37,472 nt of DNA. Source: Sideroxydans sp. (GTDB taxonomy: Bacteria; Pseudomonadota; Gammaproteobacteria; Burkholderiales; Gallionellaceae). A program made the translations under genes and the position numbers. The notes under the pieces are model-generated. The model was not told the origin of the DNA. It worked only from the letters and a program-made list of their open reading frames with translations, and did not search any database. Positions 25,732-33,735 of the stretch are shown here, piece by piece. Numbering within the stretch: the first letter of the stretch is position 1; the number at the start of each line of letters is the position of its first letter. Location of the stretch: assembly GCA_011620315.1 (NCBI GenBank), contig WOZO01000144.1, forward strand, positions 1-37,472. The letters run 5' to 3'.

Positions 25732-26991
25732 TTAGATTCTGATCTGCCCGTTGCCGAGCACGATGTATTTCTGCGAAGTCAAACCTTCCAATCCCACCGG
25801 TCCGCGCGCGTGGATCTTGTCGGTGGAGATGCCGATTTCCGCGCCCAGGCCATATTCAAAGCCGTCGGCGAAACGCGTGGAGGCGTTCACCATCACGCTG
25901 GCCGAATCCACTTCGCGCAGGAAGCGCATCGCCTTGCTGTAGTTCTCGGTGACGATGCTGTCGGTGTGCTGCGAGCTGTAGGTGTTGATGTGGTCAATGG
26001 CTTCATCCACATTCGCAACCACACGCACACTGAGGATGGGGGCGAGATATTCCGTGTACCAGTCCTCTTCGGTGGCTGCGCTCATCTGCGCCACGAGTTT
26101 GCGTGCCGCGTCGTCACCGCGCAGTTCAACCCCCTTGTCGAGGTAGGCTTTGCACAAGCCAGGCAGGACTTTCTCCGCGATGCCCGTATTCACCAGCAAT
26201 GTCTCCATCGCGTTGCACACGCCGTAACGATGCGTCTTGGCGTTGATGGCGATGCGCGTGGCTTTGTCGAGGTCAGCTTCGTCGTCGATGTACACATGGC
26301 AGATGCCGTCCAGATGCTTGATCACCGGCACCTTGGCGTCTTCTGCGATGCGCGCGATCAGGCTCTTGCCGCCGCGCGGTACGATCACGTCCACGTAGTC
26401 CTTCATGGTGATCAGTTCGCCCACGGCCGCGCGGTCGGTGGTGCTGACCACCTGCACGGCTGTCTCGGGCAGTCCGGCTTCACGCAGGCCTTGGTGCACG
26501 CAAGCGGCGATAGCCTGATTGGAATGGATGGCTTCGGAGCCGCCGCGCAGGATCGCCGCGTTGCCGGACTTCAGGCACAGGCCGGCCGCGTCGGCGGTCA
26601 CGTTGGGGCGCGATTCGTAGATGATGCCGATCACGCCCAGCGGCACGCGCATCTTGCCGACCTGGATGCCGGACGGGCGGTATTTCATGTCGCTGATCTC
26701 GCCGATGGGGTCGGGCAGTGCGGCGATCTGGCGCAGACCTTCGGCCATGCCTTTGACGGTCTTTTCGGTGAGCGTGAGGCGATCCACCGAGGCGGCATCC
26801 AGTCCGTTCGCTTTAGCCGATGCGACATCCTTGGCGTTCTCGGAGATCAGCTTGGCGCTGTCGAGCAGGATAGCGGTGGCGATGTTCTCCAGCGCGAGAT
26901 TCTTGGCGTTGGTATCCGCCATCGCCATCGCGCGTGATGCGGTGCGGGCTTGCTGCCCGACGCTTTTCATGTATGCCTTGATGTAGTTCAT
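25732..26991 (-). CDS. proA: Gamma-glutamyl phosphate reductase (proline biosynthesis)
   Basis: This 419-aa NADPH-dependent aldehyde-dehydrogenase-family enzyme converts glutamyl-5-phosphate to glutamate semialdehyde. Family segments are [50 protein letters not shown], the catalytic Cys in [13 protein letters not shown] and the C-terminal [28 protein letters not shown]. The start is placed at 26991 ([16 protein letters not shown]), which matches the usual ProA length of about 417; the track start at 27036 adds 15 unrelated residues. An internal ATG at 26970 has a better AAGG site and cannot be excluded. The gene is divergent from trpC across an 81-bp promoter region. Confidence 0.95.
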   Translation of the reverse strand: MNYIKAYMKSVGQQARTASRAMAMADTNAKNLALENIATAILLDSAKLISENAKDVASAKANGLDAASVDRLTLTEKTVKGMAEGLRQIAALPDPIGEISDMKYRPSGIQVGKMRVPLGVIGIIYESRPNVTADAAGLCLKSGNAAILRGGSEAIHSNQAIAACVHQGLREAGLPETAVQVVSTTDRAAVGELITMKDYVDVIVPRGGKSLIARIAEDAKVPVIKHLDGICHVYIDDEADLDKATRIAINAKTHRYGVCNAMETLLVNTGIAEKVLPGLCKAYLDKGVELRGDDAARKLVAQMSAATEEDWYTEYLAPILSVRVVANVDEAIDHINTYSSQHTDSIVTENYSKAMRFLREVDSASVMVNASTRFADGFEYGLGAEIGISTDKIHARGPVGLEGLTSQKYIVLGNGQIRI

Positions 26992-27040
26992 GGTGCTGGT
27001 TTGGATATCATTGGCGCGCATTTTAGCATCGTGCATGCGT

Positions 27041-27053
27041 TAGAATGCGCGCC
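27041..27053 (+). promoter_or_regulatory. Possible trpC promoter -10 region TAGAATGCGCGCC
   Basis: TAGAAT resembles a -10 box 26 bp before the trpC start, but no good -35 is seen. The same 13-mer recurs in the rplM promoter at 36728-36740, which supports a shared core-promoter/initiator sequence. Confidence 0.45.
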
Positions 27054-27072
27054 TTATTCAAGAGAACCCAGC

Positions 27073-27861
27073 ATGTCCGACATCCTCAACAAGATACTCG
27101 CAGTCAAAGCGCAGGAAGTGGCCACCGCGCTATCGGCCAAGCCCTTGCCCGTGATACGTGCGGAAGCACAGCAGGCGCTACCGGCGCGTGATTTCGTGGC
27201 CGCCATCCGTGCCAAGATCGCCGCCGGGCAGGCTGCAGTGATCGCCGAAATCAAGAAAGCCAGCCCCAGCAAAGGGGTGATCCGGGAAGATTTTCATCCG
27301 GCCCGGATCGCGCGGAGTTACGCGCAGCACGGTGCGGCCTGTCTGTCTGTGTTGACCGACCAGCAGTTCTTCCAAGGCAGCGCCGAATATCTGCAGCAGG
27401 CACGCGCGGCCTGCGAATTGCCGGTGCTGCGCAAGGATTTCATGGTCAGCGAATATCAGGTCTATCAGGCCCGTGCGATGGGAGCAGATGCGATCCTGTT
27501 GATCGCCTCGGCGTTGTCGCTCAAACAGATGCAGGCTTTCGAGAAGCTGGCGCAGCAACTGGGCATGGCGGTGCTGGTCGAAGTGCACGACGGCAAGGAG
27601 CTGGAAGTCGCATTGCAATTGAAGACACCGTTGATCGGTATCAATAATCGCAACCTGCGCACTTTTGAAGTCAGTCTGCAAACCACGCTGAATCTGCTGG
27701 GGCAGATCCCAGCGGATCGCATCGTCGTTACCGAAAGCGGCATCTCCACCGCTTCGGATGTAAGGCGCATGCGCGACCAGCAGGTTCATGCCTTCCTAGT
27801 TGGCGAGGCTTTCATGCGCTCAAGCGAGCCGGGCGAAGAGTTGACGAAAGTGTTCGCTTAA
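27073..27861 (+). CDS. trpC: Indole-3-glycerol phosphate synthase
   Basis: This 262-aa monofunctional TIM-barrel enzyme of tryptophan synthesis closes CdRP to indole-3-glycerol phosphate. Motifs are [20 protein letters not shown] (catalytic Lys), [69 protein letters not shown] and VTESGIST. The start ATG at 27073 ([16 protein letters not shown]) fits the family; the track start lies inside proA. No other trp gene is in the window. The 260-bp spacer downstream has no clear terminator. Confidence 0.96.
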   Translation: MSDILNKILAVKAQEVATALSAKPLPVIRAEAQQALPARDFVAAIRAKIAAGQAAVIAEIKKASPSKGVIREDFHPARIARSYAQHGAACLSVLTDQQFFQGSAEYLQQARAACELPVLRKDFMVSEYQVYQARAMGADAILLIASALSLKQMQAFEKLAQQLGMAVLVEVHDGKELEVALQLKTPLIGINNRNLRTFEVSLQTTLNLLGQIPADRIVVTESGISTASDVRRMRDQQVHAFLVGEAFMRSSEPGEELTKVFA

Positions 27862-27909
27862 GGTTCCTGTCTGCTTTTCTGTGGTAATTCAGCAACAATT
27901 TTTGGTTTT

Positions 27910-27923
27910 TTGACGCAGGTCAA
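27910..27923. promoter_or_regulatory. Possible FNR/CRP-family site TTGACGCAGGTCAA
   Basis: This perfect palindrome (TTGAC-N4-GTCAA) is close to the FNR consensus TTGAT-N4-ATCAA. It lies about 200 bp upstream of the porin start in a 260-bp spacer. That spacer also holds a 7-bp-stem hairpin, GCCCCGA/TCGGGGC (27952-27973). Redox control of the porin is a possibility only. Confidence 0.4.
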
Positions 27924-28121
27924 ATTGCCTCGTCTCCGAGTGTGGAAAATCGCCCCGAGCTCGCGGTCGGGGCTTGAAAACAAGAATGCGGTATGACGTG
28001 CTTGTTGCGGATTTGTGACTTGTAAGCATTTTGTAAGGTGCCCAGAGTACGTTTCGCGGCCAGACGAAGCAGTCTTGTGATCGTCTTTATGGCAATCAAC
28101 TTATAACTAGAGGAGTTTCAC

Positions 28122-29153
28122 ATGCAAAAGAAAATCATCGCACTGGCTGTTGCTGCCGCTTTCTCCGCGCCGGCTTTTGCCGACACGACCGTATACGGCA
28201 TCGTCGATGCTGCCATCACCAATATATCCAAGACCGGCTTCAAAAGCCGTCTGGATGTAACTTCTGGCGGTCTGTCGACTTCACGTTTGGGCGTCAAGCA
28301 CACTGAAGGTCTGGATAATGGCATGACAGCGGTTGTTGTTCTGGAGTATGGCTTGGATGTTGCAAACAAAACGGCTCTTGGTGCAGCGTCTGGTACTACC
28401 TACACTCCTAACGCACGCCAGCAGATGCTGGCGCTGGCAGGTGATTTCGGTACCGTTGCAGCAGGTTTTCTGCAAACCACAGGCTATGATTTTTCCGGGA
28501 AGTTCAACCCGTTCGCCGGTTCTGCCGTAGACCCGTATTCGGCTGCTAACCCTACCACGTTCATCACAACTGGCTCGCGCGCTGCGCATGCTGCTGCTTA
28601 CATCTCGCCAAGCATGGGTGGTGTGACGGTTGCCTATAACCACGCATTCAATGCTGGCAACGAAAGTTTGACTCCAGACGGCTCGACTACCGCCAATCCA
28701 ACAACAGCGGACTTGCTGTCCGTGACATTTGATCAGGGACCGTTGTCTGTGGGCGGTGTGTACGCGGGTACAGCCGATGACGATGCTGCCTACGCTAAGG
28801 TGACTGAAATGGGTCTGGGTGCTTCCTATGACTTCGGCGTGGCCAAAGTCAACGCTACCTATTTGTCGACCAAAACGGACGCAACTGGTGTGGCTGGCAA
28901 TACCGACAGCATGATCGGTTTGAGCGCGGTCGCCCCGGTTGGTCCCGGCGCAGTGGTGTTTGGTTACGACAAGAACACCAAGGACAGCACTACGGCTGCT
29001 GACAATACATCGGCATACACCCTGGCTTACCTGCAAAACCTGTCCAAGTCTGTGACTGCTTATGGCGCCATTGAAAAAGTCAGCACCGAAACCACTACTG
29101 GTTCTAATGTTGACACAACCGTGTTGGCTGTTGGTCTGCGCAAGAAGTTCTAA
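28122..29153 (+). CDS. Gram-negative porin (trimeric general porin family)
   Basis: This 343-aa outer-membrane porin has a clear signal peptide, MQKKIIALAVAAAFSAPAFA, cleaved before DTTVYGIVDAAI. The first strand (TVYGIVDAAITN), SRLGVKHTEGLDNGMTAVVVLEYGLD and the C-terminal TTVLAVGLRKKF (final Phe) are hallmarks of betaproteobacterial porins of the porin_4/OmpC-like group. The central region is unusually rich in Ala, Thr and Gly. A good GGAG site precedes the ATG, and a strong terminator follows 29 bp after the stop, so it is probably monocistronic and well expressed. Solute preference cannot be told from sequence. Confidence 0.94.
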   Translation: MQKKIIALAVAAAFSAPAFADTTVYGIVDAAITNISKTGFKSRLDVTSGGLSTSRLGVKHTEGLDNGMTAVVVLEYGLDVANKTALGAASGTTYTPNARQQMLALAGDFGTVAAGFLQTTGYDFSGKFNPFAGSAVDPYSAANPTTFITTGSRAAHAAAYISPSMGGVTVAYNHAFNAGNESLTPDGSTTANPTTADLLSVTFDQGPLSVGGVYAGTADDDAAYAKVTEMGLGASYDFGVAKVNATYLSTKTDATGVAGNTDSMIGLSAVAPVGPGAVVFGYDKNTKDSTTAADNTSAYTLAYLQNLSKSVTAYGAIEKVSTETTTGSNVDTTVLAVGLRKKF

Positions 29154-29182
29154 ATCAGCCTTACCCTCTGATTTGGATGAGA

Positions 29183-29209
29183 ACGGGCCTCTGCGGAGGC
29201 CCGTTTTTT
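29183..29209 (+). terminator. Rho-independent terminator after porin gene
   Basis: A 9-bp GC-rich stem, ACGGGCCTC/GAGGCCCGT with loop TGCG, is followed by TTTTTT. Confidence 0.93.
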
Positions 29210-29283
29210 ATGGGGCATTTCCGCGAGGTCTGGAATCCAGTACCCTATGGTCTACTGGGACAAATGTTCAGGGAGAGTTTCAG

Positions 29284-29553
29284 ATGCCGACCATCAGCAT
29301 GTTTTACGGAATTGTCATTTATTTGTATTTTTTTGATGATGAGCGCCATAAACTACCGCACATTCACGCCAGATACCAAGGTGGCGATGCTTCGTTTTCA
29401 ATTATTGATGGCACCGTTATAGCCGGGTCTATTCCGCAAGGAAAGATTAAATTGGTTCAGGCTTGGATCGAGATTCACCGTGAGGCATTAATGGCCGATT
29501 GGGAGTTGGCTGTGAATGGAGAAGAGCCGTATAAAATAGAGCCCCTTAAATAG
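29284..29553 (+). CDS. DUF4160 protein (putative toxin-antitoxin-like partner)
   Basis: The product is 89 aa from the ATG at 29284 with a GGGAG site eight bases upstream; the track start at 29062 overlaps the porin. The sequence MPTISMFYGIVIYLYFFDDERHKLPHIHARYQGGDASFSIIDGTVIAG is the typical DUF4160 core, with HIH and the YxGxxA pattern. Nine bp downstream is a DUF2442 gene, an association seen repeatedly in bacteria and proposed to be toxin-antitoxin-like; activity is not established. Its presence between a porin terminator and coq7 suggests a small mobile accessory pair. Confidence 0.9.
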   Translation: MPTISMFYGIVIYLYFFDDERHKLPHIHARYQGGDASFSIIDGTVIAGSIPQGKIKLVQAWIEIHREALMADWELAVNGEEPYKIEPLK

Positions 29554-29562
29554 GAGTCGGGT

Positions 29563-29799
29563 ATGGAATCCGTCACGAAAGTCCACGCAAGAGAAGATTT
29601 TAAAATCGAATTGGTTTTCAGTACGGGAGAGGCACGCCTTTTCGATGTGGCCCCCTATTTGGAGAAGGGGGGGTTCAAACGACTGAAAGATGTTTCGTTG
29701 TTCAAGCAGGCCTACATCGCTTTCGATACGGTTTGCTGGCCCGGAAATCTCGATATTGCACCGGAGACGCTATACGATGCTTCGGTACCGCTGCAATAA
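29563..29799 (+). CDS. DUF2442 protein
   Basis: This 78-aa protein begins [33 protein letters not shown] and ends [17 protein letters not shown], the standard DUF2442 pattern. It has a TAGGAG ribosome-binding site and follows the DUF4160 gene by 9 bp, so the two are co-translated. Some DUF2442 proteins are described as DNA-binding antitoxin-like partners; no helix-turn-helix is obvious here. Coq7 starts 20 bp later, so coq7 may be read from the same transcript. Confidence 0.9.
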   Translation: MESVTKVHAREDFKIELVFSTGEARLFDVAPYLEKGGFKRLKDVSLFKQAYIAFDTVCWPGNLDIAPETLYDASVPLQ

Positions 29800-29819
29800 G
29801 AAATCATCAGGAGAACGTC

Positions 29820-30446
29820 ATGCTGAATCTGGATACCTTGATCGTCGAATTCGACAAAGGCTTGCGCACGCTGTTCGCCAAAGCACCGACGGCGCGTCCT
29901 TACCCCGATGCGAACACCCCCGATGCGACGATGAGCGATGCGGAGAAGAAGCATGCTGCGGCTTTGATGCGCATCAACCATACCGGCGAGATATGCGCGC
30001 AGGCGTTGTATCAGGGGCAGGCGCTGACGGCGCGCGACCCGGTGGTGCAGGAGAAGCTCAATGGTGCGGCATGGGAGGAGACCGAGCATCTGGCTTGGAC
30101 CTCGCATCGCGTGCATGAGCTGGGCGGCCGACTGAGTCTGCTCAATCCGCTGTGGTACACCGGTTCGCTGGCGATCGGCGCTATTGCCGGGGCGCTAGGC
30201 GACAAATGGAATCTGGGATTTCTGGCCGAAACAGAGCGTCAGGTCGGGGCACACTTGCAGCATCATCTGGATACCTTGCCGCCGCAGGATGCCAAGAGCC
30301 GTGCCGTGGCGCAGCAGATGTATGTAGACGAGGTGGGCCATTCCGACATGGCTGTGGCGCTGGGTGCTGCGGAATTGCCGCTGCCGGTGAAGCTGGCGAT
30401 GCGAGGTATGTCCAAGGTGATGACCAGGACGGTGTACTGGGTTTAG
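29820..30446 (+). CDS. coq7: Coq7-type di-iron hydroxylase of ubiquinone biosynthesis
   Basis: This 208-aa 3-demethoxyubiquinol hydroxylase performs the last ring hydroxylation of ubiquinone synthesis in the membrane. The di-iron ligands appear in [18 protein letters not shown] (first helix), [20 protein letters not shown] and [19 protein letters not shown]. The start is ATG 29820 with AGGAG upstream; the track start at 29733 is inside the DUF2442 gene. Presence of Coq7 rather than UbiF is common in betaproteobacteria. The stop codon is immediately followed by a REP-like element containing a terminator. Confidence 0.95.
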   Translation: MLNLDTLIVEFDKGLRTLFAKAPTARPYPDANTPDATMSDAEKKHAAALMRINHTGEICAQALYQGQALTARDPVVQEKLNGAAWEETEHLAWTSHRVHELGGRLSLLNPLWYTGSLAIGAIAGALGDKWNLGFLAETERQVGAHLQHHLDTLPPQDAKSRAVAQQMYVDEVGHSDMAVALGAAELPLPVKLAMRGMSKVMTRTVYWV

Positions 30447-30596
30447 CTGTCATACCGGCGAAGGCCGGTATCCAGTGGGTTTATCAAACAAGCCTTTTGC
30501 TTTTGCCCTCGCTTCGCGAGGGTTGTTTTTTTCTGGATACCGGCCAGACCGCAGGTCTGTTTATCCTGAACCCGCCGAAGGGCCGGTATGACGACA
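30447..30596. repeat. REP/BIME-like element filling the coq7-osmC spacer
   Basis: The left unit CTGTCATACCGGCGAAGGCCGGTATCCAG (30447-30475) and an interrupted right unit (CTGGATACCGGCC ... GGCCGGTATGACG, 30533-30595) are inverted relatives of the 25615-25731 element. Two hairpins lie inside: the terminator, and CAGACC-GCA-GGTCTG (30545-30559). The element starts at the base after the coq7 stop. Confidence 0.8.
30506..30532 (+). terminator. Rho-independent terminator after coq7
   Basis: A perfect CCCTCGC-TTC-GCGAGGG hairpin is followed by TTGTTTTTTT. It is embedded in the REP-like element. Confidence 0.93.
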
Positions 30597-30597
30597 A

Positions 30598-31014
30598 CTA
30601 GCCCTCTTGTATCTCGAAATCGTGCGTGATGTCTGCCGTCTTGCCCAGCATGATGGAAGCCGAGCAGTATTTATCGGCCGACAGCTTGATCGCCCTTTCT
30701 ACCTGTTCGTGTTTCAAGCCTTTGCCCGACACGATGAAATGCATGTGGATCTGGGTGAACACCTTGGGGTCGGTCTCTGCGCGTTCTGACTGGATGTCCA
30801 CAACGCAGTCGGTGATGGGCTGGCGCGCTTTCTTGAGGATGTGCACCACATCGTAGGCGGTGCACGCGCCGGTGCCGATCAGCAGCATCTCCATCGGGCG
30901 CGGGCCGAGGTTTCGACCGCCGCCGGCCGGCGGGCCGTCCATCAATACCGCATGGCCGCTCTCTGTCTCACCCAGGAAAGATACTTCCTCTACCCATTTG
31001 ATGCGTGCTTTCAT
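30598..31014 (-). CDS. OsmC/Ohr-family protein (YhfA-like)
   Basis: This 138-aa protein has the OsmC fold: N-terminal strand RIKWVEEVSFLGETESGHAVLMDG and LGPRPMEMLLIGTGACTAYDVVHILKK, with the first reactive Cys. The second Cys is in SADKYCSASIMLGKTADITHDFEI. Both thiols are kept, as expected of a peroxide-reducing or redox-sensing member, but the YhfA subgroup has no settled substrate. A GAGGTGATCAC ribosome-binding site precedes the ATG. It converges with coq7 across the REP-like element. Confidence 0.92.
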   Translation of the reverse strand: MKARIKWVEEVSFLGETESGHAVLMDGPPAGGGRNLGPRPMEMLLIGTGACTAYDVVHILKKARQPITDCVVDIQSERAETDPKVFTQIHMHFIVSGKGLKHEQVERAIKLSADKYCSASIMLGKTADITHDFEIQEG

Positions 31015-31039
31015 GTGATCACCTCGTAAGTTGGTTGCG

Positions 31040-31780
31040 TCAGGATTTTAGCCGATACCACAGCATGCCGATGACTTCGTGCATGAAGCGATAGCTGTCA
31101 TGTAATGCGGCGGCATTGGGGATGAAGGTCAAAAGGTTGGTTTCGTGGCGGGTGGTGTAGGCCGTGGCAGCCGGCACGACAGTAAAGCCTGCGCGCTCGA
31201 AGGCTTGTACGGATCGCGGCATATGCGAGGCATGGGTCACAAGATAGATGCGGGATATTCCATCTTGCGCCAGCAGTTTGTGGCTGTGGCGCGCGTTCTC
31301 CAGCGTGTTGTCCGAAGTGTCTTCCAGCCATCGCACTGGAACGTAGTATTCCTGTTCCAGCACTTTTTTCATCAACGGTGCCTCGGCACCGCCCCCTTGT
31401 GGATTGCCGCCGCTGACCAACACCGGCTTGCCGGTCCGGCGATAAAGCATGGCGGCGTAGCGTATGCGCTCAAGCGTTTCTTTGCTGACAGTGTTGCCGC
31501 CATATTCCACGGCATTGAAGTGCTGGCCGCCGCTCAAAACGACAATGGCATCGGCGGATAGTTTGCTCGGATCGGCCGTTTTGCCTTCGATGCTTTGCAG
31601 CAGGCTGTCCGCCACGAACGGGGTGGAGAGCAGCCAAATCCCTGCTGCGGCAACCGAAACAAGAATACGCGCAGTGCGCGGGCGCTTGTGCCACAGGAAT
31701 ATGCCCAAGCCCGCCGCAAGCAAAAGATTGAGGGGCGGCAGCAGCGCGGCACCAACGAGGTTGGTAAGGAACCAGGACAT
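31040..31780 (-). CDS. YdcF/SanA-family membrane protein (DUF218)
   Basis: The product is about 246 aa from ATG 31780. Two N-terminal membrane helices (LLPPLNLLLAAGLGIFLW; ARILVSVAAAGIWLLSTPFVA) lead into a DUF218 domain: ADAIVVLSGGQ, RIRYAAMLYRRTGKPVLVSGG, APLMKKVLEQEYYVPVRWLEDTSDNTLENARHS and IYLVTHASHMPRSVQAFERAGF. Relatives act in cell-envelope metabolism; the reaction is not defined. No good ribosome-binding site precedes this ATG, and the track start at 31981 would overlap the divergent hydrolase gene, so the exact start is uncertain. Confidence 0.88.
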   Translation of the reverse strand: MSWFLTNLVGAALLPPLNLLLAAGLGIFLWHKRPRTARILVSVAAAGIWLLSTPFVADSLLQSIEGKTADPSKLSADAIVVLSGGQHFNAVEYGGNTVSKETLERIRYAAMLYRRTGKPVLVSGGNPQGGGAEAPLMKKVLEQEYYVPVRWLEDTSDNTLENARHSHKLLAQDGISRIYLVTHASHMPRSVQAFERAGFTVVPAATAYTTRHETNLLTFIPNAAALHDSYRFMHEVIGMLWYRLKS

Positions 31781-31861
31781 GGGAAAAGACACGAAAACGG
31801 GTGGCGCATGATACGCCTGCACGGCGAGTGAAAGCCAGCGCGCGGCAGGTACAATGCCGGT

Positions 31862-33001
31862 ATGAATATCCCCTTGCAGGCACGTCATCATCCTTCCGGG
31901 CTGAATACAGGTTTTGCCGGAGAAGGCTTGTCTTTCGCCGACTATATTCGCAAGGTCAAGGAGATGCTGCGGCAAGTGCATGCAGGCAAGCCGGATGCCG
32001 AGCAGATCGTGGCGGGTAATGCGCCGTTTGAATTGCAGCCGTCCGGTGACTTTCAGAAAGGAAGCGGGAAGCTATACCGTCGCGGTGTGTTGCTTGCCCA
32101 TGGTCTGAGTGATTCGCCCTATCACATGCGCCATTTAGGCGAATTCTTTCAGCGCAACGGGTTTCGTGCGATGGCGGTGTTGCTGCCGGGGCATGGCACG
32201 CAGCCCGGCGATCTGCTGGATGCGCGCTGGGAGGATTGGGCGGAAACAGTGGCTTATGGCGTGCAGTGTTTGGCTGGCGAAGTGGATGAGGTTTATCTGG
32301 CGGGTTTCTCGGCCGGGGCCGCGTTGAGCCTCTCTCAAGCCGGCAAAGATGAGCGAGTGAAAGGCTTGTTCATGTTTTCACCGGCGCTGGCAATCGCCAG
32401 TCGTGCGCGCCGCTCGCATCTGCACCGACTCTATAGCTGGCTGTTGCCGCGAAGCGCCTGGCTGAGCGTGATGCCGGATCAGGATCGTTACAAATATGAA
32501 TCGTTCTGCTTGAATGCCGTGACGCAGATGTGGCGCTTGACGCAGGCCTTGCCGCAAGGCGAATTGAACATTCCGGTATTTGTGGCGGCCAGTGCAGATG
32601 ATGCGACGGTGAGTTCGATTGCGGCACTTGGCTTCCTGAGTAGAGTGAAACACCCCCTGCGCAAGATGCTGTGGTACGCCGCTGCCGATCCGCAGCAGGC
32701 GGACGTGGAATGGGTGAAGAGTGCGCTGCCGGATAAACGCATTCTGTCCAGTGCACATACTGCCGTCGTCATGTCGCCGGACGATGCGCATTATGGGGAA
32801 ACCGGTGAATATGCGAACTGTCTGCATTACTTCGCTCAAGATGATGAGCACTATTCCGCCTGTCTGGCATCGCAAACTGCATGGCTGGGTGAAGTGACGC
32901 CGAACAACTTGAAGTACGGATTATTGCGACGACTCATGTACAACCCGCATTACGCGGAGATGGAAACCGCCATGCAGAATTTCATTGAAAGGCTGCCGTG
33001 A
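31862..33001 (+). CDS. Alpha/beta-hydrolase (lysophospholipase/monoacylglycerol lipase-like)
   Basis: The product is 379 aa. Visible hydrolase landmarks are GVLLAHGLSDSPYHMRHL (oxyanion-hole HG), the nucleophile elbow YLAGFSAGAALSL (Gly-Phe-Ser-Ala-Gly), the acid in VAASADDATVS and a candidate His in SSAHTAVVMSPDDAHYG. It heads an operon with glycerophosphodiester phosphodiesterase, GlpD and a glycerol-kinase-like gene. That suggests it frees glycerol derivatives from lipids; this is inferred from context. No signal peptide is apparent. The start has no strong ribosome-binding site. Its stop overlaps the GTG start of the next gene (GTGA). Confidence 0.88.
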   Translation: MNIPLQARHHPSGLNTGFAGEGLSFADYIRKVKEMLRQVHAGKPDAEQIVAGNAPFELQPSGDFQKGSGKLYRRGVLLAHGLSDSPYHMRHLGEFFQRNGFRAMAVLLPGHGTQPGDLLDARWEDWAETVAYGVQCLAGEVDEVYLAGFSAGAALSLSQAGKDERVKGLFMFSPALAIASRARRSHLHRLYSWLLPRSAWLSVMPDQDRYKYESFCLNAVTQMWRLTQALPQGELNIPVFVAASADDATVSSIAALGFLSRVKHPLRKMLWYAAADPQQADVEWVKSALPDKRILSSAHTAVVMSPDDAHYGETGEYANCLHYFAQDDEHYSACLASQTAWLGEVTPNNLKYGLLRRLMYNPHYAEMETAMQNFIERLP

Positions 33002-33735
33002 GCAAGACCTTGATCTATGCCCATCGCGGCGCAAATCGCGAGGCGGCCGAGAATACGCGAACTGCATTTGAGCGGGCGCTGACCTACCCCATCGATGGTA
33101 TAGAGACCGATGTGCAATTAACTCGCGATGAGGTCGCGGTGTTGTGGCATGACCGGGACCTGAAGAAGCTCGGTTTGCCTGATAAACGCATCGATGACTA
33201 CGACTATCGACAGTTGCGGGCGATGAATTTTGCAGGGCATTTCCCGGGCGCGCAGCCCGAAGGTGTGATGCGCTTGCGGGAGTTCGTCGCCGCCTACCGC
33301 GCACGATGCGGCTTGTTGCTGGAGATCAAGAATCGCGGCTGGGAAGATGTCGCGCGGCATGAAATCAAAGTGCGCCAGACGTTGGCGCTGGCAGGGGAGG
33401 AGGCGGATGGTGTTCTGATCTCCTCTTTTAATCTGGATAGCCTGGTCTATGCGCATGGCGTCGCGCCCGACTTTCCATTGGTGCTCAATCTGGAGCCGGA
33501 GCATACGGTGGATGATGCGCGCCGGGCGCTCGATGCGCATCCCTTCCTGCATGGCTTGTGCGTGGAGATTTCCACACTGGATGTGAATATGGTCGATTCG
33601 CTGCGCAGCAGAGGCAAGTCCATTGCGGTCTATACCTGCGACAGTGACGCAGAGATAGCACGGGCTTTGATGCTGGAAGTGGACATCCTGATCAGCGATG
33701 TGCCGCAGAAAGCATTGCGGATGAGGGATAGATGA
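32998..33735 (+). CDS. Glycerophosphodiester phosphodiesterase (cytosolic UgpQ type)
   Basis: This 245-aa GDPD-family TIM barrel cleaves glycerophosphodiesters to glycerol-3-phosphate and an alcohol. Motifs include YAHRGANREAAENTRTAFERAL (catalytic His-Arg), GIETDVQLTRDEVAVLWHDRDL (metal-binding Glu/Asp and catalytic His), LLLEIKNR and IAVYTCDSDAEIARAL followed by VDILISDVP. It has no signal peptide, so it acts in the cytoplasm like UgpQ. The GTG start overlaps the previous stop, and the gene's own stop overlaps the glpD start, showing tight operon coupling. The gene is intact. Confidence 0.94.
   Translation: MSKTLIYAHRGANREAAENTRTAFERALTYPIDGIETDVQLTRDEVAVLWHDRDLKKLGLPDKRIDDYDYRQLRAMNFAGHFPGAQPEGVMRLREFVAAYRARCGLLLEIKNRGWEDVARHEIKVRQTLALAGEEADGVLISSFNLDSLVYAHGVAPDFPLVLNLEPEHTVDDARRALDAHPFLHGLCVEISTLDVNMVDSLRSRGKSIAVYTCDSDAEIARALMLEVDILISDVPQKALRMRDR

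Noticed and set aside
25930-25955. Match to the island repeat (GTAGTTCTCGGTGAC) inside proA
   Set aside because: It is explained by the conserved ProA coding sequence VTENY and lacks the flanking bases shared by the two island copies.
27952-27973. Hairpin GCCCCGA/TCGGGGC as a trpC terminator
   Set aside because: No U-tract follows on the plus strand, and it lies about 90 bp past the stop; kept only as a possible leader structure.
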